A stretch of DNA of 64,000 nt from Betaproteobacteria bacterium. GTDB lineage: Bacteria; Pseudomonadota; Gammaproteobacteria; Burkholderiales; Burkholderiaceae_C. Within the stretch, counting starts at the first letter, position 1; the number at the start of each line of letters is the position of its first letter. The translations under genes were made by a program, and so were the position numbers. Under the pieces are notes generated by a model. It was not told where the DNA came from, made no database searches, and worked only from the letters and a program-made list of their open reading frames with translations. Location of the stretch: NCBI GenBank assembly GCA_025356445.1, contig JANXSZ010000007.1, positions 62,001 through 126,000 of the forward strand, written 5' to 3'. Shown piece by piece: positions 27,419 to 36,486 of the stretch.

Positions 27419-27463
27419 GTCGCTTTGTCACCTCTGGTCAGCGCGCTTGGCGCTTTGGGAAAA

Positions 27464-28561
27464 TCAGGGCAGCGGAATCAACAGTTTGAAATCCGTGCGG
27501 CCAGGGACGCTGTCGCATTCGATCAGGCCATGGTGCTGTTGCACAAAGGTTTGCGCCAATGTCAGCCCTAGACCTGAACCGCCTTCTCTGCCTGATACCA
27601 GGGGATAGAAAATGCGGTCTTTGATCGAATCCGGTACACCGGGTCCGTTGTCTACGACATGCAATTCCAATGCCAGTCGGTAGCGCTGTTTGCCGAAAGT
27701 GACTTGCCGGGCAATGCGGGTGCGCAAGGTAAGCTCCGCACTGTCAACAGCGATGTGCTCGCTAAGGGCTTGACAGGCGTTGTGCGCAACGTTCAGCAGC
27801 GCTTGAATGAGTTGCTCACGGTCACCCCGGAACTCTGGGATAGAGGTATCGTAGTCTCGGATTAACCGCAAGCCTCGAGGAAATTCGGCCAGGATCAACG
27901 ACCGCACGCGCTCGCACACCTCGTGAATGTTCACATCACCCACCACATGGGGACGCCGGTGCGGTGCCAACAGACGGTCCACCAGAGTTTGCAGGCGATC
28001 GGCTTCATGGATGATGACTTGGGTGTACTCGGTCAATTCACGCGATTGAATTTCCATTTGCAGCAGCTGTGCTGCACCACGAATACCCCCCAATGGATTT
28101 TTGATCTCATGGGCCAGGTTGCGAATCAACTCCTTGTTGGCCTGAGCTTGGTCGATCAAGCGCTCTTCACGGTCTTGCTTGGCCTGCTGCTCCAACGGCA
28201 GCAGCTCAATCACAAATTCACTGGGGTGATCGGTTTGAGCCAGCACCACATGGACAGGCACCAGATCGCTGTTGGCGCGCTTCAGCCATGCGTCGTAGCG
28301 CAAGGCGGCAAACTCGTTGCTGCGTGCGCTGGTTAAGGCATTTTGCAGAATATGCGGCTCAGTGAAGCACTCCGGGAAGCGCGAGCCTTCGATGGTGCGC
28401 CGTGAAGTGCCAAGAGCGTCTTCAAGAGCCGCATTGGCAAAAATCACACAGCCGTCGGTACGCACAACGGCAACAAGGGTTGCCAACAGGTCAAAAGCCT
28501 GAAAGCGCCCCGAAGGCGGCGCAGAGCGGACTGTGGCCGTTTTCCCTGAAGTGCCTTTCAT
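27464..28561 (-). CDS. ntrB: Nitrogen sensor kinase NtrB (NR-II)
   Basis: The 365-residue cytoplasmic histidine kinase has an N-terminal PAS-like domain ('DLLATLVAVVRTDGCVIFANAALEDAL'). The H-box 'ELIRNLAHEIKNPLGGIRGAAQLL' carries the phosphorylated His near residue 155. The N-box is 'QALLNVAHNACQAL' and the G-boxes are 'VVDNGPGVPDSIKDRIFYPLVSGREGGSGLGL'. It phosphorylates NtrC when glutamine is low and is switched by PII. Its start overlaps the stop of the upstream exported coiled-coil protein by 4 bases (28558-28561). Confidence 0.95.
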   Translation of the reverse strand: MKGTSGKTATVRSAPPSGRFQAFDLLATLVAVVRTDGCVIFANAALEDALGTSRRTIEGSRFPECFTEPHILQNALTSARSNEFAALRYDAWLKRANSDLVPVHVVLAQTDHPSEFVIELLPLEQQAKQDREERLIDQAQANKELIRNLAHEIKNPLGGIRGAAQLLQMEIQSRELTEYTQVIIHEADRLQTLVDRLLAPHRRPHVVGDVNIHEVCERVRSLILAEFPRGLRLIRDYDTSIPEFRGDREQLIQALLNVAHNACQALSEHIAVDSAELTLRTRIARQVTFGKQRYRLALELHVVDNGPGVPDSIKDRIFYPLVSGREGGSGLGLTLAQTFVQQHHGLIECDSVPGRTDFKLLIPLP

Positions 28562-29079
28562 TTGTTGGAGGGCAAGCGTGCCATTTCGCGCTTGAGACCG
28601 GCAATGTCTTCGTCATTGCGGGCCAAACTTGCTTTGAGTTCAGCCACGCGGTCTATGTATTTTTGGTAGTTGCGGGCTTCACTGCCCATTTTTTCAGGCT
28701 CACCATTGTTGTACTCTTTAAGTAATTCCGCATGCCGAGCCTCGGTACGCTTGAGTTCAGTTTCCAAAATGGCACGGGCTCCGGTGTCACGGTTACGCTG
28801 TTCGCTGGCATCTACCCGAGGAGCTGAAGAGGGAGAAACAGCCGCTGAAGGCGAAGAAGAAGCCAAGCGAACACCAGAAGCAGTGCTGGCAGGTTTGGTG
28901 CCTTGAATCACCGTGATGTTACCGCCTTGCAGGGTTTTACAGCCCCGGGCTTTGGCATCAGCAGCGTTGTTGGTGTACTCGTTGCCACAGCGAAAAATAC
29001 TGTCTTGCGCAACAGCAGGCAACAGCGTAACGAGTGACATTCCGAGGAAAAATACGGTAGGGAAAATTGGAAATTTCAT
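28558..29079 (-). CDS. Exported coiled-coil protein of unknown function
   Basis: The start at 29079 gives 'MKFPIFPTVFFLGMSLVTLLPAVAQ', a clear Sec signal peptide. The mature part has two cysteines in 'SIFRCGNEYTNNAADAKARGCKTL', which could form a disulfide, as in DUF4124-like exported proteins. A Ser/Ala/Pro linker follows, then a long charged helix (~105-170) with heptad-like spacing. I do not recognise a function. It stands between glnA and ntrB and is translationally coupled to ntrB, so it is likely co-expressed with the nitrogen sensor although it acts outside the cytoplasm. Confidence 0.7.
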   Translation of the reverse strand: MKFPIFPTVFFLGMSLVTLLPAVAQDSIFRCGNEYTNNAADAKARGCKTLQGGNITVIQGTKPASTASGVRLASSSPSAAVSPSSAPRVDASEQRNRDTGARAILETELKRTEARHAELLKEYNNGEPEKMGSEARNYQKYIDRVAELKASLARNDEDIAGLKREMARLPSNK

Positions 29080-29164
29080 AAACTTGATACCACCACGGCA
29101 TGGTGCAGGTGGGCAGTTAGTATCGCGCACTTGCCCTCAAGTTCAAAACAGGCGCCTCAGAATG

Positions 29165-29196
29165 AAAAAAGGACAGCACTTGGCTGTCCTTTTTTT
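29165..29196. terminator. Bidirectional terminator after glnA
   Basis: GGACAGC (29171-29177) and GCTGTCC (29183-29189) form a 7-bp stem with a 5-base loop, flanked by an A-run on the left and seven T on the right, so both strands give a U-tail. It lies about 40 bases after the glnA stop and separates glnA from the ntrB block. A second small hairpin, GAGAGT/ACTCTC, is at 29203-29217. Confidence 0.85.
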
Positions 29197-29237
29197 GTAG
29201 CGGAGAGTCAAACTCTCAGCTTGTCGTGCTCACTCAA

Positions 29238-30653
29238 TTACAGCGAGTAGTACATGTCAAATTCCACGGGATGAGTGGCCATGCGCAAGCGGGTCACCTC
29301 GGTCATTTTCAGCTCGATGTACGCATCAATGTAGGCATCGGTGAACACGCCGCCCTTGGTCAAGAACGCACGGTCTGCATCGAGGCATTCGAGCGCTTGA
29401 TCCAGGCTGTGGCAGACGGTAGGGATCAATTTGTCTTCTTCTGGAGGCAAATGGTAGAGATCCTTGGTAGCAGCTTCGCCAGGATGGATTTTGTTTTCCA
29501 CGCCGTCCAGACCCGCCATCAACAAAGCTGAGAAACCGAGGTAAGGGTTCATCAATGGGTCGGGAAAACGGGCTTCCACGCGACGGCCTTTGGGATTCGC
29601 CACGAACGGGATACGGATCGAAGCGGAGCGGTTTTTGGCCGAGTAAGCCAATTTCACAGGAGCTTCGTAGCCAGGAACCAAGCGCTTGTAGCTGTTGGTT
29701 CCTGGGTTGGTGATGGCGTTCAACGCGCGGGCGTGCTTGATGATGCCGCCGATGTAATACAGGGCGAAATCGCTCAAACCAGCGTAACCGTCGCCAGCAA
29801 ACAGGTTTTTGCCGTCTTTCCACACCGATTGGTGAACGTGCATGCCAGAACCGTTGTCGCCAACGATGGGCTTGGGCATGAACGTGGCGGTTTTGCCATA
29901 GGAATGCGCGACGTTTTGGATCACGTATTTTTGCAACTGTACCCAGTCAGCACGCTGGATCAGCGTGCTGAATTTGGTGCCGAGTTCCATTTGGCCTGCA
30001 TTGGCCACTTCGTGGTGATGCACTTCAACAGGGATACCCAGGGATTCGAGCACGAGGCACATTTCAGAGCGCATGTCCTGGAAGCTGTCCACGGGTGGCA
30101 CTGGGAAATAACCACCCTTGACCGCTGGACGGTGACCGGTATTGCCATGCTCATATTCTTTGCCCGTATTCCAAGCAGCCTCTTCAGAGTCGATCTTGGC
30201 ATAGCAACCGGACATGTCATTTTGCCAGCGCACGCTGTCAAACACGAAGAATTCTGGTTCTGGTCCGAAGAAGGCCGTGTCGCCCAGGCCAGAGGCCTTC
30301 ATGTAGGCTTCAGCGCGCTTGGCGAGAGAGCGTGGATCACGCTCGTAGGCTTTGCCGTCGACAGGGTCAATCACGTCGCAAGTCAAAATCATCGTCGTTT
30401 CTTCAAAGAACGGGTCGATGTTAGCGGTGTTAGGGTCGGGCATGAGCTGCATGTCCGAAGCTTCGATGCCCTTCCAGCCAGCGATGGACGAACCGTCGAA
30501 TGCATGACCAGAGGTGAACTTGTCTTCGTCGAAATGCGAGACTGGCACGGTGACGTGCTGCTCTTTGCCACGGGTATCGGTAAAGCGGAAGTCAACAAAC
30601 TTGACTTCATTCTCTTTCACCATCTTGATTACGTCGGCGACCGTCTTTGTCAT
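29238..30653 (-). CDS. glnA: Glutamine synthetase type I
   Basis: The enzyme makes glutamine from glutamate, ammonia and ATP. The 471-residue protein shows '[20 protein letters not shown]' (beta-Grasp signature), 'PEPEFFVFD' (metal ligands), '[19 protein letters not shown]' (ATP-binding), '[17 protein letters not shown]' and '[11 protein letters not shown]', whose Tyr corresponds to the adenylylation site of GlnE-regulated enzymes. This points to GSI-beta with covalent control. Transcription control is suggested by a sigma-54 promoter and an NtrC palindrome upstream. Confidence 0.98.
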   Translation of the reverse strand: MTKTVADVIKMVKENEVKFVDFRFTDTRGKEQHVTVPVSHFDEDKFTSGHAFDGSSIAGWKGIEASDMQLMPDPNTANIDPFFEETTMILTCDVIDPVDGKAYERDPRSLAKRAEAYMKASGLGDTAFFGPEPEFFVFDSVRWQNDMSGCYAKIDSEEAAWNTGKEYEHGNTGHRPAVKGGYFPVPPVDSFQDMRSEMCLVLESLGIPVEVHHHEVANAGQMELGTKFSTLIQRADWVQLQKYVIQNVAHSYGKTATFMPKPIVGDNGSGMHVHQSVWKDGKNLFAGDGYAGLSDFALYYIGGIIKHARALNAITNPGTNSYKRLVPGYEAPVKLAYSAKNRSASIRIPFVANPKGRRVEARFPDPLMNPYLGFSALLMAGLDGVENKIHPGEAATKDLYHLPPEEDKLIPTVCHSLDQALECLDADRAFLTKGGVFTDAYIDAYIELKMTEVTRLRMATHPVEFDMYYSL

Positions 30654-30703
30654 CTAAGGCTCCTGGGTAGGTAATTTAAAAGTAACAGATACAACTTGGG
30701 GAA

Positions 30704-30719
30704 TGCAGTTTTTGTGCCA
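30704..30719 (-). promoter_or_regulatory. Sigma-54 promoter of glnA
   Basis: On the minus strand the sequence reads TGGCAC-AAAAA-CTGCA, a -24/-12 element with the invariant GG and GC correctly spaced; only the first base of the -12 box departs from TTGCA. The predicted transcript start is about 40 bases before the glnA ATG. Confidence 0.8.
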
Positions 30720-30830
30720 TCGCGCCAATACATTTCAACGCGCTACCAAACACCTTATTCTGCCCTGAGTTGGGTGGGTTATTGAGGCGACAAGAACCTC
30801 AACGATTGCAAAAATTAAGTATTCAACACC

Positions 30831-30855
30831 AATTTGCACCATGATGGTGCAAATT
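30831..30855. promoter_or_regulatory. NtrC-binding palindrome upstream of glnA
   Basis: Two 12-base arms, AATTTGCACCAT and ATGGTGCAAATT, are perfectly complementary around a single central G. The core TGCACC-N5-GGTGCA equals the NtrC consensus. It lies about 150 bases upstream of the expected sigma-54 start, the usual enhancer distance. Confidence 0.85.
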
Positions 30856-30879
30856 AACTCCAATGAGGGTTGGAAAAAG

Positions 30880-31770
30880 TTAACGCACCAATTCAGGGCC
30901 TAATTCAAGCTCAAATTGGCGCAAACCGGACAACAAGCCCGCATAAGCACCTGTAACGTGCGCAGCAGGGCCCTTGACTCCCAGTTCAATATGACGTCCG
31001 TATTGAGGATGGTCTACGCTGGGCAGGCTGAAAACCTTGATAGCCGGGTGCAGGCGCTCCAGCTCTTCCATCAGTGGCGTCAAAGTAGACTCCATCGCAC
31101 CATAAACGATGATGGATTTTTCTGACATCAGAACTTGGCTGAACCAGGATGCATAGTACGCATCCAGCACCCATTCCACCATAGGCCAAGCCATCACGGG
31201 AAAGCCGGGCACAAAATGCACGCGACCGGTGCCCTCACCTACGCTTTGTCCTTCACAACTGAAACCCGCAATCTTGTTGTACGGATTGGGAATAATGCTT
31301 GCCCCAAGGGGGAACATGGCCATGTTGAGGCGGTGCCTGTTGTCCGCACGGTCGGGTTCATAGGGAATACCTTTTTCTCGGGCCATGTCCGCCATGCGTT
31401 CGTAAATCAAAGCAGCAGCTTCAGGGTGAAGTGCGAGAGGTACACCCAGCGCTGAGGCAGCACATTGGCGGGTATGGTCATCAGGCGTAGCACCGATACC
31501 ACCAAAAGAAAACACCACGTCACCCGAAGTGAAGGCACGGGCCAGGGCACGGGTGATACGTGCGGGGTCATCACCCACATAGTCGGCATAAGCCAGCAGC
31601 AGGCCTCTGGCAGACAGCAACTCAATCACCTTAGCAAGGTGCTTGTCCGTGCGTTTACCGGAGAGGATTTCGTCACCAATGATGATGACACCGAAGGCAG
31701 GGGCCTTCGTGGATACAGAGACGGGTACGGCCGCTTCAGCGGAGTGGGAGGGGTCTTGAGTGAGCGACAT
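30880..31770 (-). CDS. CinA-like molybdopterin-binding domain protein
   Basis: The start at 31770 is used because the family core 'AFGVIIIGDEILSGKRTDKHLAKVIELL' follows after only a short tail; it overlaps the EI24 gene by 35 bases. 'VFSFGGIGATPDDHTRQ' is the MoCF/CinA_N signature. At 296 residues it has only the COG1058 domain and a short tail; the nicotinamide-nucleotide deamidase domain of full CinA is absent. Related proteins have ADP-ribose pyrophosphatase activity. The role here is not known. Confidence 0.85.
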   Translation of the reverse strand: MSLTQDPSHSAEAAVPVSVSTKAPAFGVIIIGDEILSGKRTDKHLAKVIELLSARGLLLAYADYVGDDPARITRALARAFTSGDVVFSFGGIGATPDDHTRQCAASALGVPLALHPEAAALIYERMADMAREKGIPYEPDRADNRHRLNMAMFPLGASIIPNPYNKIAGFSCEGQSVGEGTGRVHFVPGFPVMAWPMVEWVLDAYYASWFSQVLMSEKSIIVYGAMESTLTPLMEELERLHPAIKVFSLPSVDHPQYGRHIELGVKGPAAHVTGAYAGLLSGLRQFELELGPELVR

Positions 31771-32644
31771 CCGGCAATGGTAAGGCTTGCGCGTCATGTG
31801 CGTCGTACATGGGTGCGACTGGGGCAACCTGCTGCGCCAATGCGGTGGCATTCTCGGCACGCAGCCTCTCCAGCGCGGCCAAAGCATAGTGCGCAAACCA
31901 CAGTGATGAAAATGCAAACACCAAGGTGTAGAGCCAAATGGCCAAGGGCACCAAAATCACGAATGCGGCAGCGAACATCGCCCCAGAAGCCCACACCAAG
32001 CTAGGCGCTGCGCCCAAGTAACCGGTGATGACGCCAATACCCAGCAGACAAGCGCGATGGCGTTTAAAGATTTCTCGGCGTTCCTCAGCACTAGCGTGCG
32101 CAGCCAGCACGTCAAAGGTCATCACGCGGTAGGTGAGCCAGCCCCATATCAGTGGTGGCAAAATTAAAATCAAAGGAGGTACAAGCCACAGTGGGATGGA
32201 GATAACCATTGCAATCAGCGCCAGCAAGGTTGACCCCAAAGACCACATCAAGCTAAAGAGGAACGAACCGCCTTTTTTGCGTTCCAACAGCACAAAGCGG
32301 CGCTCTACGACCAACGCCGTAAGGGAAGGCGTCATCATCATGGCGACCACCAACAGACAGAGCAACACCAGTACAGGCGTGACGCTGAAAATCACAATCA
32401 GTGGCGCAGCAACGGTCTTCAGATTACCGGCGCCTACGCTTTGCAGCCACGCCCAAAAGGTATTGATAAGCGAAGACGAATCCAGAAGTTCACGCACCCA
32501 ATCCAGCGCCATGTCCCAAAAGAAATACCCCAAGCCAAACGCCAGACCGGCCATCAAGGCCAGCGGAAGAAAAGACAGTGCAATGACACGGGGATGCAAG
32601 CAGTAAGCTGCCGCACGCCAAAAGGAGTCAAACAGAAGGTTCAT
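31736..32644 (-). CDS. EI24/CysZ-like multi-pass membrane protein
   Basis: The start at 32644 gives 'MNLLFDSFWRAAAYCLHPRVIALSFLPLALM', the conserved amphipathic N-terminus of the EI24 family. About four to five hydrophobic helices follow, with 'WGWLTYRVMTFDVLAAHASAEERREIFKRHR' before the last pair. CysZ members carry sulfate; this protein is a relative without a proven substrate. The C-terminal ~45 residues are Ala-rich and soluble and overlap the next gene's start. Confidence 0.83.
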   Translation of the reverse strand: MNLLFDSFWRAAAYCLHPRVIALSFLPLALMAGLAFGLGYFFWDMALDWVRELLDSSSLINTFWAWLQSVGAGNLKTVAAPLIVIFSVTPVLVLLCLLVVAMMMTPSLTALVVERRFVLLERKKGGSFLFSLMWSLGSTLLALIAMVISIPLWLVPPLILILPPLIWGWLTYRVMTFDVLAAHASAEERREIFKRHRACLLGIGVITGYLGAAPSLVWASGAMFAAAFVILVPLAIWLYTLVFAFSSLWFAHYALAALERLRAENATALAQQVAPVAPMYDAHDAQALPLPDVAHSRPLPLR

Positions 32645-32746
32645 GGGGCGAAGCATAACCGTGCAGGTCAACCCCCTCTGCACACCCCTTGTCCAAGAAA
32701 GACAAGACGGCAAAGAAATCACGTAAACGACAAAGAATTTCGCCGC

Positions 32747-33733
32747 TCAGGCCTGTCGCACCAAGCGCTTCAACCCTAGCCACTGCTGGTGCCAAAAACC
32801 TTGGCCGTAATCACGCTTGTGTTCGATTTGGTCACGCACACCCGTAGGGTCGTAACGCAGTTCAAAATTAGCGGTGCCAAACAGCATGTCCCACCAAGGT
32901 AACAGCACGCCGAAGTTATAGCCGCCGAGCGTACCTTCCCCCCCAGACTCGTGCCCCAAGCCGACACTGTGGTGTAAACGGTGAAAGCGAGGGCTGACCC
33001 ACAAGCGTTCACCCACAACACCAAACCACAACCGAATATTGGCGTGCTGAAAGCTTTCAGACAGCTGCGTCAATGCAACCACCAGCACAAACTGCCCAGG
33101 AGGCACGCCAATGCCTAAAGCGACGATCACGAACACAATGTCCACAATCGCAGAGTCCAGCAGATGGTTGCGGTTGTCGCTCCACATCGTCATTTGGCGC
33201 TGTGAATGGTGCAGGGAATGCAATGCCCACCACCAGTCAAAGTGGTGCTGTGCCCGGTGAACCAAGTACTGCACAAAATCAAATGCAACCAGGTAGACCA
33301 CAAAACTCACAACAGGGTTGTCGCTGACACCCAGCCACCATTGGTCAAGATGCAGCGTAGGCATGCCTTGGGTACGCAACACGCCCAAGGCGTCGTCAAC
33401 CCAAGGCTCCAGCGTAAAGAACATGACCAGTTTGAACAGTCCCAAGCGATGAATTAATGTGTAAATCACATCCACTTGAATGGCGCGCTTGTCCACCACA
33501 GGCTCGACAGGAAACCATTTTTGCAAAGGCCGAATCAGCAGCAGCAGTACCGCAATTTGCAGCAAACCCACCACCAGCCAACCCGTGCCGTCGTAAGCGT
33601 CTTCCAGTAAATTGCCAGCACCCAGTGCAAACGCCAGTGGCTGGACGGCATGTTCAAACAGGAATTGCTGGGTGGCGCTGAAAGCGTCGGTGAGTGGCGT
33701 CCAGAACGCCTGAACCAGGCTGTCAAAACTCAT
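32747..33733 (-). CDS. Sterol desaturase / fatty acid hydroxylase superfamily protein
   Basis: The 328-residue membrane protein carries the di-iron histidine clusters of the superfamily: 'HRAQHHFDWWWALHSLHHS', 'HANIRLW' and 'RFHRLHHSVGLGHES', with several transmembrane helices at the N-terminus. Known members hydroxylate or desaturate lipids at C-H bonds using O2. The substrate here may be a membrane lipid; hopanoid modification is possible because hpnCDE are in the same region, but nothing links them directly. A 6-base gap separates it from the deacetylase homologue. Confidence 0.87.
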   Translation of the reverse strand: MSFDSLVQAFWTPLTDAFSATQQFLFEHAVQPLAFALGAGNLLEDAYDGTGWLVVGLLQIAVLLLLIRPLQKWFPVEPVVDKRAIQVDVIYTLIHRLGLFKLVMFFTLEPWVDDALGVLRTQGMPTLHLDQWWLGVSDNPVVSFVVYLVAFDFVQYLVHRAQHHFDWWWALHSLHHSQRQMTMWSDNRNHLLDSAIVDIVFVIVALGIGVPPGQFVLVVALTQLSESFQHANIRLWFGVVGERLWVSPRFHRLHHSVGLGHESGGEGTLGGYNFGVLLPWWDMLFGTANFELRYDPTGVRDQIEHKRDYGQGFWHQQWLGLKRLVRQA

Positions 33734-33739
33734 GGCAGA

Positions 33740-34561
33740 TCAACGCCCTGACTGGGCAATCCACGCCCGGTAAGCGGGGTGCTCACGCAGAGTTTGGAAA
33801 CAAAAGCCCTTGGCTTGCAAACCGGTAATCAGTGGCTCCAGTACAGCGGGTGCCCAAGGGTCTTTGCGTGACCAGATTCCCAGGTGAGCCAGCAGCACGT
33901 CACCGGGTTGAATATCGCGCAGCGCTTTTTTCAGCAGTGCTGCATTGCTGAACTGCTCACTGGACAACTCATCGCCCAAAAAACCAGCAGGCGACCATCC
34001 TGCATGAGCGTAACCACAGGCTTTAGCAGCAGCTAACAAACGGGGTGAGGTCTTGCCACCAGGAGCACGGAACAGTGGCAAGGTTTTCTTGCCGGTGATT
34101 TCCGTCAAACGATCAGCCGACCAGGCGATCTCAGCGCAGTACTGCGAGGCATCCCAGACGAACTCTTGCCCCTCCTGAGGGCCAGCAGTGGAACGGAACT
34201 TGAAGCGAGTCGGTTTTTCCGCCACATCACCACGCCAGTACACATGGTCATAGGTGTGGGACGCAAATTCATGGCCTTCTGCTGCGCGGGCTTTCCACCA
34301 GGGAGCCCAGTCTGGCCCCAGGCTGGAGCCCCCGGTTTGGGCACGCTCGTTGGCGGCAAAAAAGGTGACGAGCACATGGTGGCGCTTGAGCACATCGGCC
34401 ATCAGTGGAGCGACACCCATATGGCCTGTGTCGATTGTCAAATAGACAGGTTTGGTGCAAGTTTGGGCAAATCCAGCCACGCTCCAACACAGTGAAGCGA
34501 GAATAGCCAGAGTAACAAGCCGCTTACTGGCGTGAAGCGTGGTCGAGAGTCCAGACACCAT
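33740..34561 (-). CDS. Polysaccharide deacetylase-family protein with altered motif 1
   Basis: The 273-residue protein has a signal peptide ('LVTLAILASLCWSVAGFAQ') and is therefore extracytoplasmic. NodB-fold motifs are 'VYLTIDTGHMG' where TFDDG is usual, 'EFASHTYDH' (His pair), 'FRAPGGKTS' (Arg-x-x-Gly/Pro motif 3) and 'VLLAHLGIWS'. The first Asp of motif 1 is kept but the second, a metal ligand in classical enzymes, is Thr. Catalysis may therefore differ. It overlaps the YVTN beta-propeller gene by 38 bases. Confidence 0.8.
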   Translation of the reverse strand: MVSGLSTTLHASKRLVTLAILASLCWSVAGFAQTCTKPVYLTIDTGHMGVAPLMADVLKRHHVLVTFFAANERAQTGGSSLGPDWAPWWKARAAEGHEFASHTYDHVYWRGDVAEKPTRFKFRSTAGPQEGQEFVWDASQYCAEIAWSADRLTEITGKKTLPLFRAPGGKTSPRLLAAAKACGYAHAGWSPAGFLGDELSSEQFSNAALLKKALRDIQPGDVLLAHLGIWSRKDPWAPAVLEPLITGLQAKGFCFQTLREHPAYRAWIAQSGR

Positions 34562-35543
34562 GGGGAGACTTGCCTACGTTGATTTGCCGAACAATTTCAC
34601 GGGTGCTGGTGTCCACCACCGTCAATTTTTTGGCCCACCGCGAGGTCACGTACAGGAGCTTGCCATCAGCGGACATGTCCATGCAATCGGGGCCACCAGG
34701 AACTTTGTAGTTGTCCACCACTTTCATGGTTTGCAAGTCAATTTTGCTGATGGTATTGGCCACACGGTTACTGACCAGCACATGCCGCTTGTCGCCAAAC
34801 GCGCGGAAGGCATGCGCACCCTGCCCTGTTTTGAACTGCTGCACGCGTTTAGGTTCCTTGCCCGTCACGTCATACACCTCAACGCCGTCGCCACCGGTCA
34901 GCCCGATCAGCAGTAGGCGATCATCGGCCGAGCCAAAAATATCAGCTGGAGTGTCACCTGTGGGGGTACGCCAGCGTACCGTCTGGGTGGCGAGGTCAAT
35001 CGCGACCAGCTCGTTGCTGTCTTGCATGGTGGAATAGACGGTGCTGCTTTTGGAATCAATCCACAGATGGCTGGGCGTCTTGCCGGTGGAAACACGCTTG
35101 GCTAGGACAATGTCTTTGCCATCCCAGCGGTAAATATCAATGTGGTTGAGCCGGTTAGCAGCCGTTACAAACCATTTCATGTCGGGTGAAAAGCGCAGTT
35201 GGTAGGGGTCCAAAATACCGCGAATCACGCGCTGAACCTGGGCCGTACGGGGGTCAATGAACGTCAGCGAATCACCCAGGGCATTGGCGACGATGATCGA
35301 CTTTTCATCCGGCGTCAAGTACAGGTGATGCGGCTCCTTGCCAGTCGGCATGCGCTGGGTTTCTTTCCAGGTGACGGGGTCAATCACGCTGATGCTGGCA
35401 TCGAGCGAGTTCAGCACGAACAGTGGCGAGGGCACGGCAGGTGCAGACGCAACCGAAGGAGCCGATTGAGCGGCAGAACAAAAGGCCAGTGCTAACAGCG
35501 CAGCAAACAAGCCCCGGGCCGGGGTAGAAACAAGAAAATTCAC
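34524..35543 (-). CDS. YVTN-repeat beta-propeller protein, exported
   Basis: A GTG at 35543 gives 'VSTPARGLFAALLALAFCSAAQSA', a good signal peptide; an ATG at 35594 would add 17 unusual residues, so the start is uncertain. The mature protein has repeated ~40-residue blades such as 'SPLFVLNSLDASISVIDP', 'KEPHHLYLTPDEKSIIVANA', 'VSNRVANTISKIDLQTMKVV' and 'SPHGVWTLDHA'. This is the YncE-like fold found in periplasmic binding and redox-associated proteins. It is coupled by overlap to the deacetylase homologue. Function not assignable. Confidence 0.83.
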   Translation of the reverse strand: MNFLVSTPARGLFAALLALAFCSAAQSAPSVASAPAVPSPLFVLNSLDASISVIDPVTWKETQRMPTGKEPHHLYLTPDEKSIIVANALGDSLTFIDPRTAQVQRVIRGILDPYQLRFSPDMKWFVTAANRLNHIDIYRWDGKDIVLAKRVSTGKTPSHLWIDSKSSTVYSTMQDSNELVAIDLATQTVRWRTPTGDTPADIFGSADDRLLLIGLTGGDGVEVYDVTGKEPKRVQQFKTGQGAHAFRAFGDKRHVLVSNRVANTISKIDLQTMKVVDNYKVPGGPDCMDMSADGKLLYVTSRWAKKLTVVDTSTREIVRQINVGKSPHGVWTLDHASRQ

Positions 35544-35664
35544 AGCAAACCAGTCAACAAAAACACCGTACAGTGTAGCCGCTGAGCACGGCATACCCCG
35601 GGCACTCTACAGGGTTAGCGGCGAAAGACACGGGAATAACAAAGGTACAAAGGCAAACTGCACC

Positions 35665-36486
35665 ATGACACGGATTGATGTGGACGGCATTCGACTGGAA
35701 ATTCAACATTTAACCCCTGCACAGCGAAATGAAGACCGTGAAGTCCGTCTGGGCAAGCCCACCATCGTCTTTTTGCACGAAGGCCTGGGGTCTGTCGCAA
35801 TGTGGCGTGATTGGCCCCAAAAAGTGTGCAACGCAGCAGGGTACTCTGGCCTGGTTTACTCGCGACGGGGCTACGGCCAGTCCGATGTGATACCCCATGT
35901 ACGAGCTTTGCCAGACCCAACCCGTCCTCGTGAAGGTCGCTTGCCGGCCACCTACCTGCACACGGAGGCCTGGGAGGTACTGCCCGCCCTGCTCACTCAA
36001 TTGGGCATCCAGCAACCGGTGCTGATAGGCCATTCCGATGGTGCCAGCATCGCATTGCTCTACGCAGCACGGTTCCTTGCAGCGGCTTGCGTCGTGATGG
36101 CACCGCACGTGATGGTTGAGGATATTTCAATAGCAGCGATTGCCCAGGCGCGCGATGCGTTCGAACACGGCACGCTGCGCAACAGCTTGGCGCGCTACCA
36201 CACCGATGTGGACTGCGCTTTTTGGCAATGGAACGATGTGTGGCTGAGTGAAGCCTTCCGCTGCTTTGACATACGCCCAGAATGCGCTCTCATCGCCTGC
36301 CCCTTGTTGGCCATTCAAGGGTGGGATGACCCTTACGGAACAATGGCTCAAATAGACCTTATCAGCACACCAGATGGGCAGATACAGCTACAAAAATTAG
36401 AGCACTGTGGGCATTCACCGCACCGGGATCAAACGGCGTTGACAACGCAGCTGATCCAAACATTTTTAGCTGACTTGGGTGGTTAA
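35665..36486 (+). CDS. Alpha/beta hydrolase
   Basis: The 273-residue protein has the hydrolase fold markers 'KPTIVFLHEGLGSVAMWRDWP' (oxyanion region HEG), 'VLIGHSDGASIALLYA' (nucleophile Ser in G-H-S-D-G), 'IQGWDDPYGT' (acid) and 'LEHCGHSPHRDQ' (catalytic His). No signal peptide. It converges on rsuA with a 4-base overlap of the 3' ends. Substrate unknown. Confidence 0.87.
   Translation: MTRIDVDGIRLEIQHLTPAQRNEDREVRLGKPTIVFLHEGLGSVAMWRDWPQKVCNAAGYSGLVYSRRGYGQSDVIPHVRALPDPTRPREGRLPATYLHTEAWEVLPALLTQLGIQQPVLIGHSDGASIALLYAARFLAAACVVMAPHVMVEDISIAAIAQARDAFEHGTLRNSLARYHTDVDCAFWQWNDVWLSEAFRCFDIRPECALIACPLLAIQGWDDPYGTMAQIDLISTPDGQIQLQKLEHCGHSPHRDQTALTTQLIQTFLADLGG

Noticed and set aside
36381-36400. 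A further repeat copy in the alpha/beta hydrolase gene
   Set aside because: The match is limited to GCTACAAAAATTAG and may be chance.
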